From an uncultured Pedobacter sp. (GTDB lineage: Bacteria; Bacteroidota; Bacteroidia; Sphingobacteriales; Sphingobacteriaceae), in NCBI GenBank assembly GCA_946478755.1, contig CAMLDJ010000041.1:1-28380 (forward strand): a DNA stretch of 28,380 nt. The letters are read 5' to 3'. The position numbers were made by a program, and so were the translations under genes. This document shows, in pieces, positions 7,720 through 14,598 of the stretch; position 1 is the first letter of the stretch; each line of letters begins with the position of its first letter. Under the pieces are notes generated by a model, which worked only from the letters and a program-made list of their open reading frames with translations, made no database searches and was not told the DNA's origin.

Positions 7720-8571
7720 TTAAAGCTGATAAAAATAACCTAAAGAAAAAAACGAATTTGAACGGTTACTTTGGGTATTTTTTTTGCTCAACACCGAAAG
7801 CTGGTAAGATAGCATAATGGCTCCCTTGCCCCGGTAATAAATCAAGGGAACATTAAAGTTGTAAGATAGCAGACTGAAATCGGTAGATACCGTCGTTGTT
7901 TCCGTATTTTCTTGATTTTCTTGTTGATTTCCCCCCAAAACATCTAGAATGGGGTCAAGACCTACCCGCTGTTTTCGCTCCTCAATGTAAGTGGTGTAAA
8001 AGCGTTGCGTACCAGCAACAATACTAACTCCAGGTTTTAAAAAAAATGTGTTTTTTTCTCCCCATTGTCCCAGGGAGATATTTTTAGAATTATCGAGCGA
8101 TATAAAAATATCTTCTGATTTACCAAAGTTATAATCAGCTGCTAATTCAGTCCGCAACAGATGATTAATTCCAATGGTTGAACTTAAACTATTTGGATTT
8201 GATGCCTGAAGCAGCGGGGACGCTTTTGCGTAAAATGACCGGGTATAACCTATTTGAAAATCAACTTCGGGGCTGAGATCGAATTCAAATCCTGAGCTCA
8301 GATGCGTTTCCGAAGGAAAATTATTCTCCTTGAGCAGTTGATATCCGCCTGCGGAAATATACCATCCCAAGGCAGTCCTTAGCTTTAAATCTACATAAGA
8401 AAAGGGAAGTGTTTCAGGTGCCGTTTGTCCGTAATAGTTTGCATTTGAACTTACAACGGCAGATAAGGTAAGTGTGTTCTTTTTTTCACCGGACAGTGTA
8501 TCTGATTGTCCAAAAACGAACAAAGGAATAGTTATAAATAGAAATACCGAGACAGTAAATAAGTTTCGCAT
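7720..8571 (-). CDS. Predicted outer-membrane beta-barrel protein
   Basis: The protein has 283 residues. A signal peptide (MRNLFTVSVFLFITIPLFVF, cut near GQ) is followed by alternating polar/aromatic strands such as YYISAGGYQ-like and DFQIGYTRSFYAKA segments, about ten to twelve in all. The chain ends in a strand finishing SLGYFYQL, like the C-terminal beta-signal recognised by the BAM machinery. A Q/N/E/T-rich loop (about residues 215-228) would be surface exposed. No family name can be given. It sits in the same operon as a two-component system and two small exported proteins, with a 4-base gap to the gene upstream, so it may be an envelope component monitored or regulated by that system. 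Confidence 0.65.
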   Translation of the reverse strand: MRNLFTVSVFLFITIPLFVFGQSDTLSGEKKNTLTLSAVVSSNANYYGQTAPETLPFSYVDLKLRTALGWYISAGGYQLLKENNFPSETHLSSGFEFDLSPEVDFQIGYTRSFYAKASPLLQASNPNSLSSTIGINHLLRTELAADYNFGKSEDIFISLDNSKNISLGQWGEKNTFFLKPGVSIVAGTQRFYTTYIEERKQRVGLDPILDVLGGNQQENQENTETTTVSTDFSLLSYNFNVPLIYYRGKGAIMLSYQLSVLSKKNTQSNRSNSFFSLGYFYQL

Positions 8572-8575
8572 GGGT

Positions 8576-8899
8576 TTATAATTTAATCTTTACCTGCGTA
8601 TTGACCTTCACTTTAACAGGAGCAATACGGGGCGACTTTATGTTTATTGAGGGCGTCGCGACAGTCCGTGGAATGGCTTTATTTTTAGCTTTAGGCACCG
8701 TTTTTAAAGTACGCTCAGTTTGAGATAAGGCTTCACTTTTGTCTTTTTCCGCAGGTTTCTTTTCCGGTCGCTTCGCGTTACCGGATGTGTCCTGCCGCAC
8801 ATTCACGGCTATTGAGAAATTTCTCAGTTTAGCCGCGTAGGCACCGTTAGTACAACCGATAATCAGTATTGTGAAAAAAGAAATTAGATAGTATCTCAT
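8576..8899 (-). CDS. Small basic exported protein, possible lipoprotein
   Basis: The protein has 107 residues. The N-terminus (MRYYLISFFTILIIGCTNGA) can be read as a lipoprotein signal with the lipid-accepting Cys at 16 (LIIGC), or as an ordinary signal peptide cut at AYA. The mature part is low in complexity and rich in Lys, Pro, Ala and Thr, ending in a strand-like tail VKVKVNTQVKIKL. No known domain is seen. The tail resembles that of the next protein upstream in the operon (SVKTATGIKL): both end in -IKL after K/V/T-rich stretches. It lies 4 bases before the barrel gene and 54 bases after the 193-residue gene. Confidence 0.6.
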   Translation of the reverse strand: MRYYLISFFTILIIGCTNGAYAAKLRNFSIAVNVRQDTSGNAKRPEKKPAEKDKSEALSQTERTLKTVPKAKNKAIPRTVATPSINIKSPRIAPVKVKVNTQVKIKL

Positions 8900-8953
8900 T
8901 ATCAGTAAAATTTGGGGACCATTTCAGCTCCCCAAATTTAGAATTTAAAGTAA

Positions 8954-9535
8954 TCAAAGTTTAATTCCGGTAGCGGTTTTTACGCTGGTATTGATTGACC
9001 TCGGCTTAACATTAACATCAGTGACAGCTTTTACATCCGTTTTTACATCAGATGAAATTGATTTGACACTGGAATTAAGGCGGTTACCAACTTTGCCTGC
9101 TTTTTTTACAACACCATTCCCCTGGTTTTTAACCGTAGTGATGCTTCCAGCAATGATACCTTTTGTTTCAGCATTTACATTTGATTGTGCTGCGGTACCT
9201 ATCTCTGCGCCATTTGAGTTGCCGTTAGCTGTTGCACCGGTTGCTAATACGCTGCTTGTTGAGGCCTCAGCGCCAGAAGTTTTTGCGGCGATAGTCTCTT
9301 TTGTTTCATTGAGCTTCTGCTTTGTCATATTGTTCTTCGCTTCGGCTTTTGACTTCAAATCCCGTACATTTGAAGTCATCTCGGCGTTAGCAGATTGTGA
9401 ACTTTTTACGTTCTTGTTGTTCAATAGAACTTCCTCATTGCTCTTTGCTTTAAAGGAAACTTGTTTCGCTTTCTGTTGGGCCATCACTCCGGTAAACACC
9501 ATTACCGAGAGGGCCATTGTTACTATTTTTTTCAT
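8954..9535 (-). CDS. Low-complexity exported protein rich in Ala, Lys, Asn, Ser, Thr
   Basis: The protein has 193 residues. A signal peptide (MKKIVTMALSVMVFTGVMAQ) is followed by a hydrophilic, probably extended or helical chain with many K, A, N, S, T and V residues and no Cys or Trp in the mature part. It ends VNVKPRSINTSVKTATGIKL. I recognise no domain. It is the first gene of the two-component operon and has a candidate -7 box 19 bases before its ATG. A long open frame on the opposite strand over this gene is explained by its composition and is not a gene. It may be a periplasmic or surface protein involved in envelope structure or signalling; this is inference from position only. Confidence 0.65.
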   Translation of the reverse strand: MKKIVTMALSVMVFTGVMAQQKAKQVSFKAKSNEEVLLNNKNVKSSQSANAEMTSNVRDLKSKAEAKNNMTKQKLNETKETIAAKTSGAEASTSSVLATGATANGNSNGAEIGTAAQSNVNAETKGIIAGSITTVKNQGNGVVKKAGKVGNRLNSSVKSISSDVKTDVKAVTDVNVKPRSINTSVKTATGIKL

Positions 9536-9554
9536 ATTTAATGTTTTATAGTAC

Positions 9555-9562
9555 CAAAACTA
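9555..9562 (-). promoter_or_regulatory. -7 box for the two-component operon
   Basis: On the minus strand TAGTTTTG matches TAnnTTTG and lies 19 bases upstream of the ATG at 9535. No clear TTTG is seen 19-21 bases further upstream, so activation by the operon's own response regulator would be reasonable. Confidence 0.4.
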
Positions 9563-9582
9563 ATTCGCGAATATGAAAATAA

Positions 9583-9729
9583 AATGAAACAGATTCACTG
9601 TTAAACTTAAATGGTAAAAGCACCGTTAAACGAATTGAATACGACAACAAGGGCAAGCTCATTCGCGATACTCAATTCTTAAATGAAATTAAGTACCTGC
9701 AAATGGATTATCATCTGGAATATTACTAA
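9583..9729 (+). pseudogene. Orphan coding remnant, C-terminal piece of an unknown protein
   Basis: An open frame of 48 codons between an in-frame TAA at 9580 and the stop at 9727 reads NLNGKSTVKRIEYDNKGKLI then RDTQFLNEIKYLQ. This has protein-like composition (KRIEYDNKGKLI recalls YD-type repeats) but no start codon apart from one ATG near its end. I infer a decayed 3' gene end next to the integrase remnant. Its family is not certain. Confidence 0.35.
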
Positions 9730-9812
9730 AATCCCCACATGCTGAGAGCTTGTCTGACGAGACTTTCCGACATCCGGGACTTTTATCTTGCTTTTATTGT
9801 GATGTTATGCGA

Positions 9813-9986
9813 CTATTGATTTGGAGTTTTACTCAGATCCATAACTTCTGACCAGATTTTAAGTCGAGCTGTTACAGGTATGGTGAATGTATCTAACAGT
9901 TTAACATCATTCATATTTTCACTTATGCGTTGCTTCCGAACTTTCGCATAATGCTGTGTTGTCATGATAAATTTATGCCCTAACAT
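9813..9986 (-). pseudogene. C-terminal tail of a tyrosine recombinase (phage-type integrase)
   Basis: On the minus strand, from 9986 to a TAG at 9813, the frame reads MLGHKFIMTTQHYAKVRKQR then ISENMNDVKLL. This is the hallmark end of Bacteroidota tyrosine recombinases, normally MLGHKSIxTTQHYAKxxxxKxSEDM, and it includes the catalytic His of LGH and the nucleophile Tyr of HYAK. Only about 57 residues remain; a TGA lies directly before the ATG, and the Arg-containing catalytic core is absent. It marks the site of a former integrative element. No partner att repeats were recognised. Confidence 0.65.
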
Positions 9987-10019
9987 TCAATACTCTAAAA
10001 ACTTTATAACCACCGTTAA

Positions 10020-10045
10020 AATAAAGGATGTTTTTGTCTTTTATT
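10020..10045. promoter_or_regulatory. 26-bp dyad, candidate Rrf2 operator
   Basis: Arms AATAAAGGA (10020-10028) and TCTTTTATT (10037-10045) pair with one mismatch around TGTTTTTG. The dyad covers the -33 element of the promoter that drives the broken Rrf2 gene, the position expected for autorepression. Binding is inferred from symmetry and location alone. Confidence 0.4.
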
Positions 10046-10066
10046 AAAAAGATTGTTTTAACTTTG
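10033..10066 (+). promoter_or_regulatory. Bacteroidota-type promoter ahead of the Rrf2 remnant and respiratory/NO cluster
   Basis: TTTG (10033-10036), 22 bases, then TAACTTTG (10059-10066) matches the TTTG/TAnnTTTG promoter form. The ATG of the Rrf2 remnant is at 10085. It may also transcribe the oxidase cluster, whose first gene begins 47 bases after the remnant ends. Confidence 0.5.
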
Positions 10067-10084
10067 CTGTGTAAAAGGAACAAA

Positions 10085-10314
10085 ATGTTTTCAAAGACCT
10101 GTGAATATGCCATCCGTGCCATGATCTTCATAGCACTCAAGTCTAAAGGCGGCAAAAAGATGGGTATCAAAAAGCAATGTTCGAAAACGCACCCCTGCCC
10201 TATTCACCATGAATTTAAAACCGTAAGGAAAGGCCTGCAGCAAAGCTCGAAAACACCAAACTCGGCGAGTTTACCGAAGAGCTGGATAAAAGCCTGCCCT
10301 TCTTGAAACGATAA
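10085..10314 (+). pseudogene. Rrf2-family transcriptional regulator, internally deleted and frameshifted
   Basis: The start MFSKTCEYAIRAMIFIALKS is the classic N-terminus of Rrf2 regulators (IscR/NsrR relatives) in Bacteroidota. After about 30 residues it jumps to KQCSKTHPCPIHHEFKTVRK, which belongs to the C-terminal half. The wing of the helix-turn-helix and much of the dimer helix, about 70 residues, are missing. The original ending is then found one frame over: KLENTKLGEFTEELDKSLPF, LKR and TAA at 10312. So there is one deletion plus one frameshift. As written, translation stops at 10306 with a nonsense tail. Rrf2 proteins often sense Fe-S clusters or NO, which fits the downstream globin and Ric genes. 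The product is unlikely to bind DNA. Confidence 0.75.
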
Positions 10315-10361
10315 AGTTTTTTTGAGTAAATAAAAGATAAAAAGGTATTAATATCCACAGC

Positions 10362-12539
10362 ATGAGATCAAGCACTTTCCTAAAAGCACTTCCCCTTCTG
10401 GTTTCGGCCTTTGTGCTGAAATCACTTCCTGTCACCGCCCAGGAAATGACTCCATCAGACTTTTCCTTTGGCTCGACGGAAATCATTATATGGGCACTAT
10501 TTGTGTTACTCCTTGGAGTGTTTTTCGCCGCGCTGGTGCTGAAGCAAAGAGTAAATAGCATCCGGGACAGCTACAAAAAGAAAACAGCGGAGGAACAAAA
10601 GCGTCTTCTTAAAGAACATGCGAACAAGCTGAATAGTAAGCAGATCGGTAAACTCATAGGCTATAAAGAGCGCGGCAAAACCAATACAGGACTACTTTTG
10701 CTGTTCACTACTGCATTGTCTGTTGTGCCGGGCGGGCAGCTTATGGCGCAAAGCACGGACAAACCCAATACAAATGCATTGCTTAATGAAACAGGCATTA
10801 TCATTACCCTGTTTTTGTTGGCAATACCGATACTGGCGGGTGTCATTTTACTGATCGTAAAAGTGTCCCATGTACTGAACCAGGCTAAAAACACCCAGAA
10901 CCTGGAGGAAGCCGAAAAACTGGCTGCTTACCTGCGCTCCCTGCCGGAAGAAGATGTCAGTACAGCACTCAAAAGGCGCAAGGCGGCCTTGGATTACCAT
11001 CTCAGCCACAAGGAATTATCCGGAAGCCAACCGGCAGAAGACGAAAAAGGGCTGCTCCAGATCAATGGCCATACCGGCTTGCCTATTGTTGCCGTGAAAA
11101 AGAAAGCATTGCAACGTCCGGGTATTGATCCTGCATTATCACGCCTCATCCTGTGGTATTTGGGTTGCGCTACCTTCTGGCTGCTGTTTGGAACGACCAT
11201 CGGAGAATATCTCGGGATTAAATTCGTAGCCCCGGATGCAGACCACGTAAGCTGGCTCAGCTTTGGGCGCCTGCGCCCGGTCCACACTAATGCTGTATTC
11301 TGGGGCTGGGCATCGCTCGGTATGTTAGGACTGGGATATTACGTTGTGCCGCGTGTCAGCAATACAAAGCTGGCTAACATGAAATACGGCTGGTATGCAC
11401 TCTGGCTGATCAATGCAGCTGTTGTCCTGGGCACTATCTGCCTTATGGCGGGTGTCAACAATGGCGGGGGGGAATACCGGGAATATATCTGGCCGGTCAT
11501 GCTTATGTTTGCCATCGGTATTGTACTGACCCTCATCAACTTTTTGCAGACTATTGCCCGACGCACCACCAAGGAAATCTATATCTCCAACTGGTATATC
11601 ATTGCAGCGATCATTTTTGCTATTGTGATCACGGTCGTTGCCTACGTCCCTTACTGGCAAAATGGCCTTGGAGAAACGATCATACAAGGCTACTATATGC
11701 ACCAGGGCGTAGGTATGTGGTTCATGCTTTTTACGCTCGGCATCGTCTATTATTTCCTGCCCCAGCAACTAAATAAGCCCATCTATTCTTATAGCCTCGG
11801 CATCCTCGCCTTCTGGACGCAGATCCTTTTCTATACCCTGATTGGAACACATCACTTCGTATTCAGCTCTATCCCCTGGTGGCTGCAAACAGTAGCTATT
11901 GTCGGCAGTGCAGGAATGGCTATCCCGGTTATCGCCGGCACCACCAATTTTATAATGACCTTTAAAGGGGCATGGTATAAGATCAAGGACAGCTATACAC
12001 TTCCGTTCTTCCTGGTTGGCATCATCTTTTATTTTACAGGTTCTATGCAGGGGACGGCAGAAGCCTTCCGCAGCACCAACCTGATCTGGCATTTTACGGA
12101 TTTTACTGTGGCCCACTCGCACCTGACTATGTACGGTATTATTTGCTTCTTACTCTGGGCAGGCACCTATGCGATTGTACCACGAATAACCGGAAGGGAA
12201 GCCCCGCAGATCACCATTGGTGCGCACTTTTGGCTGGCACTCATCGGGCTGATGTTTTATACCATCCCCCTCATGTACGGCAGTACGATGAAAGGTTTGC
12301 TATGGATGGAAGGAAAGCCCTTTATTGATAGTGTCGTACTGATGGCTCCCTACTGGTTATGGAGGGCTATTGGCGGCAGCCTGATGTGGCTCTCGCACCT
12401 GTTCTTTGCCTATAACATGTATAAGATGATGGCAGGCAGGTATATCGTAGATGTACGGGAAACTGCTATCGAAAAACTTGATGAAATACCACCCAAACGA
12501 TTGCATAAACATTATTCGCACAACAATGGATTTTTTTGA
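10362..12539 (+). CDS. ccoN: cbb3-type heme-copper oxidase catalytic subunit (CcoN-like) with long N-terminal extension
   Basis: The protein has 725 residues; a typical CcoN has about 480. From about residue 255 it aligns by motif with CcoN: H308 in RPVHTNAVFWGW (low-spin haem), H447 in MHQGVGMWF and H497/H498 in IGTHH (CuB ligands), Y491 six residues before H497 at the position of the cross-linked Tyr of cbb3 oxidases, and H585/H587 in TDFTVAHSHLTMYG (high- and low-spin haems). The active-site Tyr suggests oxygen reduction is possible; cbb3 enzymes can also reduce NO. The first ~250 residues are extra and hold two similar modules, each a signal-peptide-like stretch ending in AQ, then a membrane helix and a charged segment. 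It overlaps the next gene by 14 bases. Confidence 0.88.
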   Translation: MRSSTFLKALPLLVSAFVLKSLPVTAQEMTPSDFSFGSTEIIIWALFVLLLGVFFAALVLKQRVNSIRDSYKKKTAEEQKRLLKEHANKLNSKQIGKLIGYKERGKTNTGLLLLFTTALSVVPGGQLMAQSTDKPNTNALLNETGIIITLFLLAIPILAGVILLIVKVSHVLNQAKNTQNLEEAEKLAAYLRSLPEEDVSTALKRRKAALDYHLSHKELSGSQPAEDEKGLLQINGHTGLPIVAVKKKALQRPGIDPALSRLILWYLGCATFWLLFGTTIGEYLGIKFVAPDADHVSWLSFGRLRPVHTNAVFWGWASLGMLGLGYYVVPRVSNTKLANMKYGWYALWLINAAVVLGTICLMAGVNNGGGEYREYIWPVMLMFAIGIVLTLINFLQTIARRTTKEIYISNWYIIAAIIFAIVITVVAYVPYWQNGLGETIIQGYYMHQGVGMWFMLFTLGIVYYFLPQQLNKPIYSYSLGILAFWTQILFYTLIGTHHFVFSSIPWWLQTVAIVGSAGMAIPVIAGTTNFIMTFKGAWYKIKDSYTLPFFLVGIIFYFTGSMQGTAEAFRSTNLIWHFTDFTVAHSHLTMYGIICFLLWAGTYAIVPRITGREAPQITIGAHFWLALIGLMFYTIPLMYGSTMKGLLWMEGKPFIDSVVLMAPYWLWRAIGGSLMWLSHLFFAYNMYKMMAGRYIVDVRETAIEKLDEIPPKRLHKHYSHNNGFF

Positions 12540-13527
12540 TAACCATAAAAAGCTCTTTGGTACTGCCACAATCTTTTTTGTAGGCCTTACCATCCTGGTA
12601 GCTGTTATACCAGCGGTCCGTAACCAGGATAATAATCAGCCATTGCCCGGGGCAGTGGAACTAAGTGCGGCTGCCATAAAAGGCAAAGCATTGTTTATTG
12701 CAAACGGGTGTGTGGCCTGCCACACACAACAGGTCAGGAACATAGACATGGATAAGATGTGGGGATCGCGCCCAAGCCTTGCTGCCGATTACGCCGATAA
12801 CCACCGTACCGATATCTGGCGTAACACCGCTACCCTGATGGGGACGGAGCGCACAGGACCCGACCTGACAGACATCGGCAGCAGGCAGCCCAGTAAGGAC
12901 TGGAACCTGGTGCACTTATATAATCCCCGTATTGTGGTCAAGGAATCTATTATGCCTGCCTATCCCTGGCTGTTTACCATTAAGAAACAACCGTCCAAAT
13001 CGGATGTCGTTGTCAATGTGCCTGCAGCGTACCTGGCGGGCCGTGAAGGAAAGATAGTGGCAACAAAAGATGCGATGTACCTGATCGCATACCTGCAATC
13101 CCTCAAACAAACAAAGTTGCCGGATGGCACTGCCGCCCCAGCGTTCCTGTACAAAAAAGCGGAGAAAAAAGTAGCCGGCATTGAAGCGGCTGCGCCGGAT
13201 GGCAAAGCATTATATACTGCGAATTGTCAAAGCTGCCACCAGCCCAATGGTGAAGGCTTGCCCGGTGCTTTCCCTCCTCTGAAAGGTAGCTCTGTAGTTA
13301 CCGGTGATAACCTGGAGCTGTATGTCGACATTATCATGAACGGGTACGATGCGAGAGCAGAATACGGGGTAATGGCGCCGGTAGGCACCAACATGGAATG
13401 GACGGAACAGGAAGTTGCCGCTGTGATCAATTACGAACGGTCAAGCTGGGGCAATAACGGTAAGAAGGTAACGCCGGAAGAAATAAAGAAGATAATCGAA
13501 TTTGTAAAACTTAAAGCTGCGAAATAA
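12526..13527 (+). CDS. ccoO: CcoO-like membrane cytochrome c with a second cytochrome c domain
   Basis: The protein has 333 residues from ATG 12526. An ATG 75 bases earlier would extend far into the oxidase gene and add nothing CcoO-like, so the later start is chosen. One membrane anchor lies near residues 11-31. The first domain has haem motif CVACH (62-66) with QQVR and the CcoO signature SIMPAYPWLF with axial M143. A second mono-haem domain begins near residue 222 with CQSCH (234-238), QPNGEG and MAP at 283. This second domain may replace CcoP, for which no separate gene is present. It would carry electrons in the periplasm to the CcoN site. The stop TAA shares its last A with the next ATG (TAATG). 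Confidence 0.85.
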   Translation: MDFFDNHKKLFGTATIFFVGLTILVAVIPAVRNQDNNQPLPGAVELSAAAIKGKALFIANGCVACHTQQVRNIDMDKMWGSRPSLAADYADNHRTDIWRNTATLMGTERTGPDLTDIGSRQPSKDWNLVHLYNPRIVVKESIMPAYPWLFTIKKQPSKSDVVVNVPAAYLAGREGKIVATKDAMYLIAYLQSLKQTKLPDGTAAPAFLYKKAEKKVAGIEAAAPDGKALYTANCQSCHQPNGEGLPGAFPPLKGSSVVTGDNLELYVDIIMNGYDARAEYGVMAPVGTNMEWTEQEVAAVINYERSSWGNNGKKVTPEEIKKIIEFVKLKAAK

Positions 13528-13787
13528 TGAGAAAGCTCTTTTTTACCCTGCTCCTGCTGTGCAATAGCCTATGGGTGCTGGCTTGCCCGGTCTGTGAACG
13601 CAACCAGCCAAAAATTTTGAGGGGGCTGACACATGGCGCCGGGCCTGAAGGTAAATGGGATTACGTGATCGTCTGGGTAACAGCAGCCATAGTCCTGCTT
13701 ACATTGTTTTTCTCAGTCAAATGGCTGATACGGCCGGGGGAAAAGTCTGAGCGCCATATTAAACGTTTCATTTTAAACCTCGAGTAA
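13527..13787 (+). CDS. Small membrane protein with CxxC motif
   Basis: The protein has 86 residues. A signal peptide or first membrane segment (MRKLFFTLLLLCNSLWVLA) precedes ACPVCERNQP, a CxxC pair that would face the periplasm, then a second membrane helix (about 47-67, VIVWVTAAIVLLTLFFSVKW) and a basic cytoplasmic tail. The CxxC could hold a metal or act in redox or haem/copper delivery to the oxidase; this is inference. It is translationally coupled to the cytochrome gene by a TAATG overlap and is followed 1 base later by the Ig-like gene. It resembles small conserved proteins found beside this oxidase type in other Bacteroidota, but I know no assigned function. Confidence 0.7.
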   Translation: MRKLFFTLLLLCNSLWVLACPVCERNQPKILRGLTHGAGPEGKWDYVIVWVTAAIVLLTLFFSVKWLIRPGEKSERHIKRFILNLE

Positions 13788-13788
13788 G

Positions 13789-14196
13789 ATGAGTGAGAAA
13801 AGCACCATATTCATTTTTATAGACGATGACACCAAACCTGTTGCAGAGGTGCAGTCACCGGTCAGCTTTGAGCTGGATACCCGCAAGCTTATAGATGGCG
13901 ACCATGTGCTCAGGATCGTCAGCAAAGATCCGACCGGCAAGGAAGGCATTCGTAAAATTCCGTTTGTCGTTCGCAACGGGCCTGCCATCGCTATAGAGGG
14001 AATCAGGGAAAACTCCATAGTGGACGGTGTGCTGCCCCTGATGATCAACGCCTATGGCAAGGGGGACCAGAAATCATTCCTCATTGAAGGCAGCGAGACG
14101 CCACAGAGTATCCCCTGGTGGGTCTGGATTTTGATCATCGGCTTCGCGGGATGGGCATTGTACTACGCGTTTAGTTATCTATCAATAACACAATAG
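13789..14196 (+). CDS. Ig-like-domain protein with C-terminal membrane anchor
   Basis: The protein has 135 residues. There is no signal peptide; the soluble part (1-105) has beta-sandwich-like strands (PVSFELDTRKLIDGDHVLRI, GIRKIPFVVRNGP). One membrane helix lies near the C-terminus (about 110-130, IPWWVWILIIGFAGWALYYA). Related proteins beside Bacteroidota oxidase genes are often labelled cytochrome c, but no CxxCH haem motif is present here. It is probably an accessory or assembly subunit of the adjacent CcoNO complex, judged by position: 1 base after the CxxC gene and 6 bases before the globin gene. Confidence 0.65.
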   Translation: MSEKSTIFIFIDDDTKPVAEVQSPVSFELDTRKLIDGDHVLRIVSKDPTGKEGIRKIPFVVRNGPAIAIEGIRENSIVDGVLPLMINAYGKGDQKSFLIEGSETPQSIPWWVWILIIGFAGWALYYAFSYLSITQ

Positions 14197-14202
14197 CAAG
14201 TT

Positions 14203-14598
14203 ATGGAAAGCAAGAGAGATATAACGACGATGGATGATATCCGGCTCCTGGTCGATACCTTCTATGAAAGGATCAGGGTGGACCTGTTACTGGGCGGGAT
14301 TTTTAACGGGGTCATTAAAGACCGTTGGCCGGAGCACCTGGAAAAAATGTACCGTTTCTGGCAGACGGTGCTCCTGGGCGAGCATACTTATTATGGCAGT
14401 CCTTTCCCGCCGCATGCACAGCTACCGGTGGAACAAAAACATTTTGAGGCCTGGTTGACGCTATGGTATGAAACAATTGACAATCATTTTATCGGAGAGA
14501 AAGCAGATGAAGCTAAGTGGCGCGGTGATAAAATGGCTGTCATGTTTCTCTCCAAGATAGAATTTTACCGCAACAACCCTGCAACACCACTGTTATGA
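14203..14598 (+). CDS. Group III truncated haemoglobin
   Basis: The protein has 131 residues, the right size for group III truncated globins. Family features are DIRLLVDTFYERIRVD near the start, GGIFNGVI, WPEHLEKMYRFWQTVLLGE in the B-E helices, the Pro-rich turn SPFPPHAQLPVEQ, and proximal haem ligand H80 in EQKHFEAWLTLW. It is a cytoplasmic haem protein; group III globins are linked to NO or peroxide handling. It lies in a cluster with Ric and a separate FNR-type reductase, supporting a role in NO detoxification. Its stop overlaps the next ATG by 4 bases (ATGA). Confidence 0.88.
   Translation: MESKRDITTMDDIRLLVDTFYERIRVDLLLGGIFNGVIKDRWPEHLEKMYRFWQTVLLGEHTYYGSPFPPHAQLPVEQKHFEAWLTLWYETIDNHFIGEKADEAKWRGDKMAVMFLSKIEFYRNNPATPLL

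Noticed and set aside
8991..9551. 186-codon open frame on the plus strand, rich in Phe and Ala
   Set aside because: It is the exact antisense of the exported 193-residue protein, which has a proper signal peptide, a promoter box and operon neighbours. The long antisense frame follows from the A/K/N/S/T-rich composition.
10028..10084. Upstream ATG extending the Rrf2 remnant
   Set aside because: The added residues overlap the promoter and operator, while MFSKTCEYAIRAM is the conserved Rrf2 start.
11325..12122. Minus-strand frames of 147 and 117 codons inside the oxidase gene
   Set aside because: They are shadows of the conserved CcoN coding sequence, with His/Asp-rich nonsense translations and no family motifs.
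12451..12525. Longer start for the CcoO gene
   Set aside because: The extra 25 residues come from inside the oxidase gene and do not resemble a CcoO start. ATG 12526 gives the expected short cytoplasmic end before the membrane helix.
13789..14196. Calling the Ig-like protein a cytochrome c
   Set aside because: Related proteins are often labelled that way, but no CxxCH haem-binding motif is present in this sequence.
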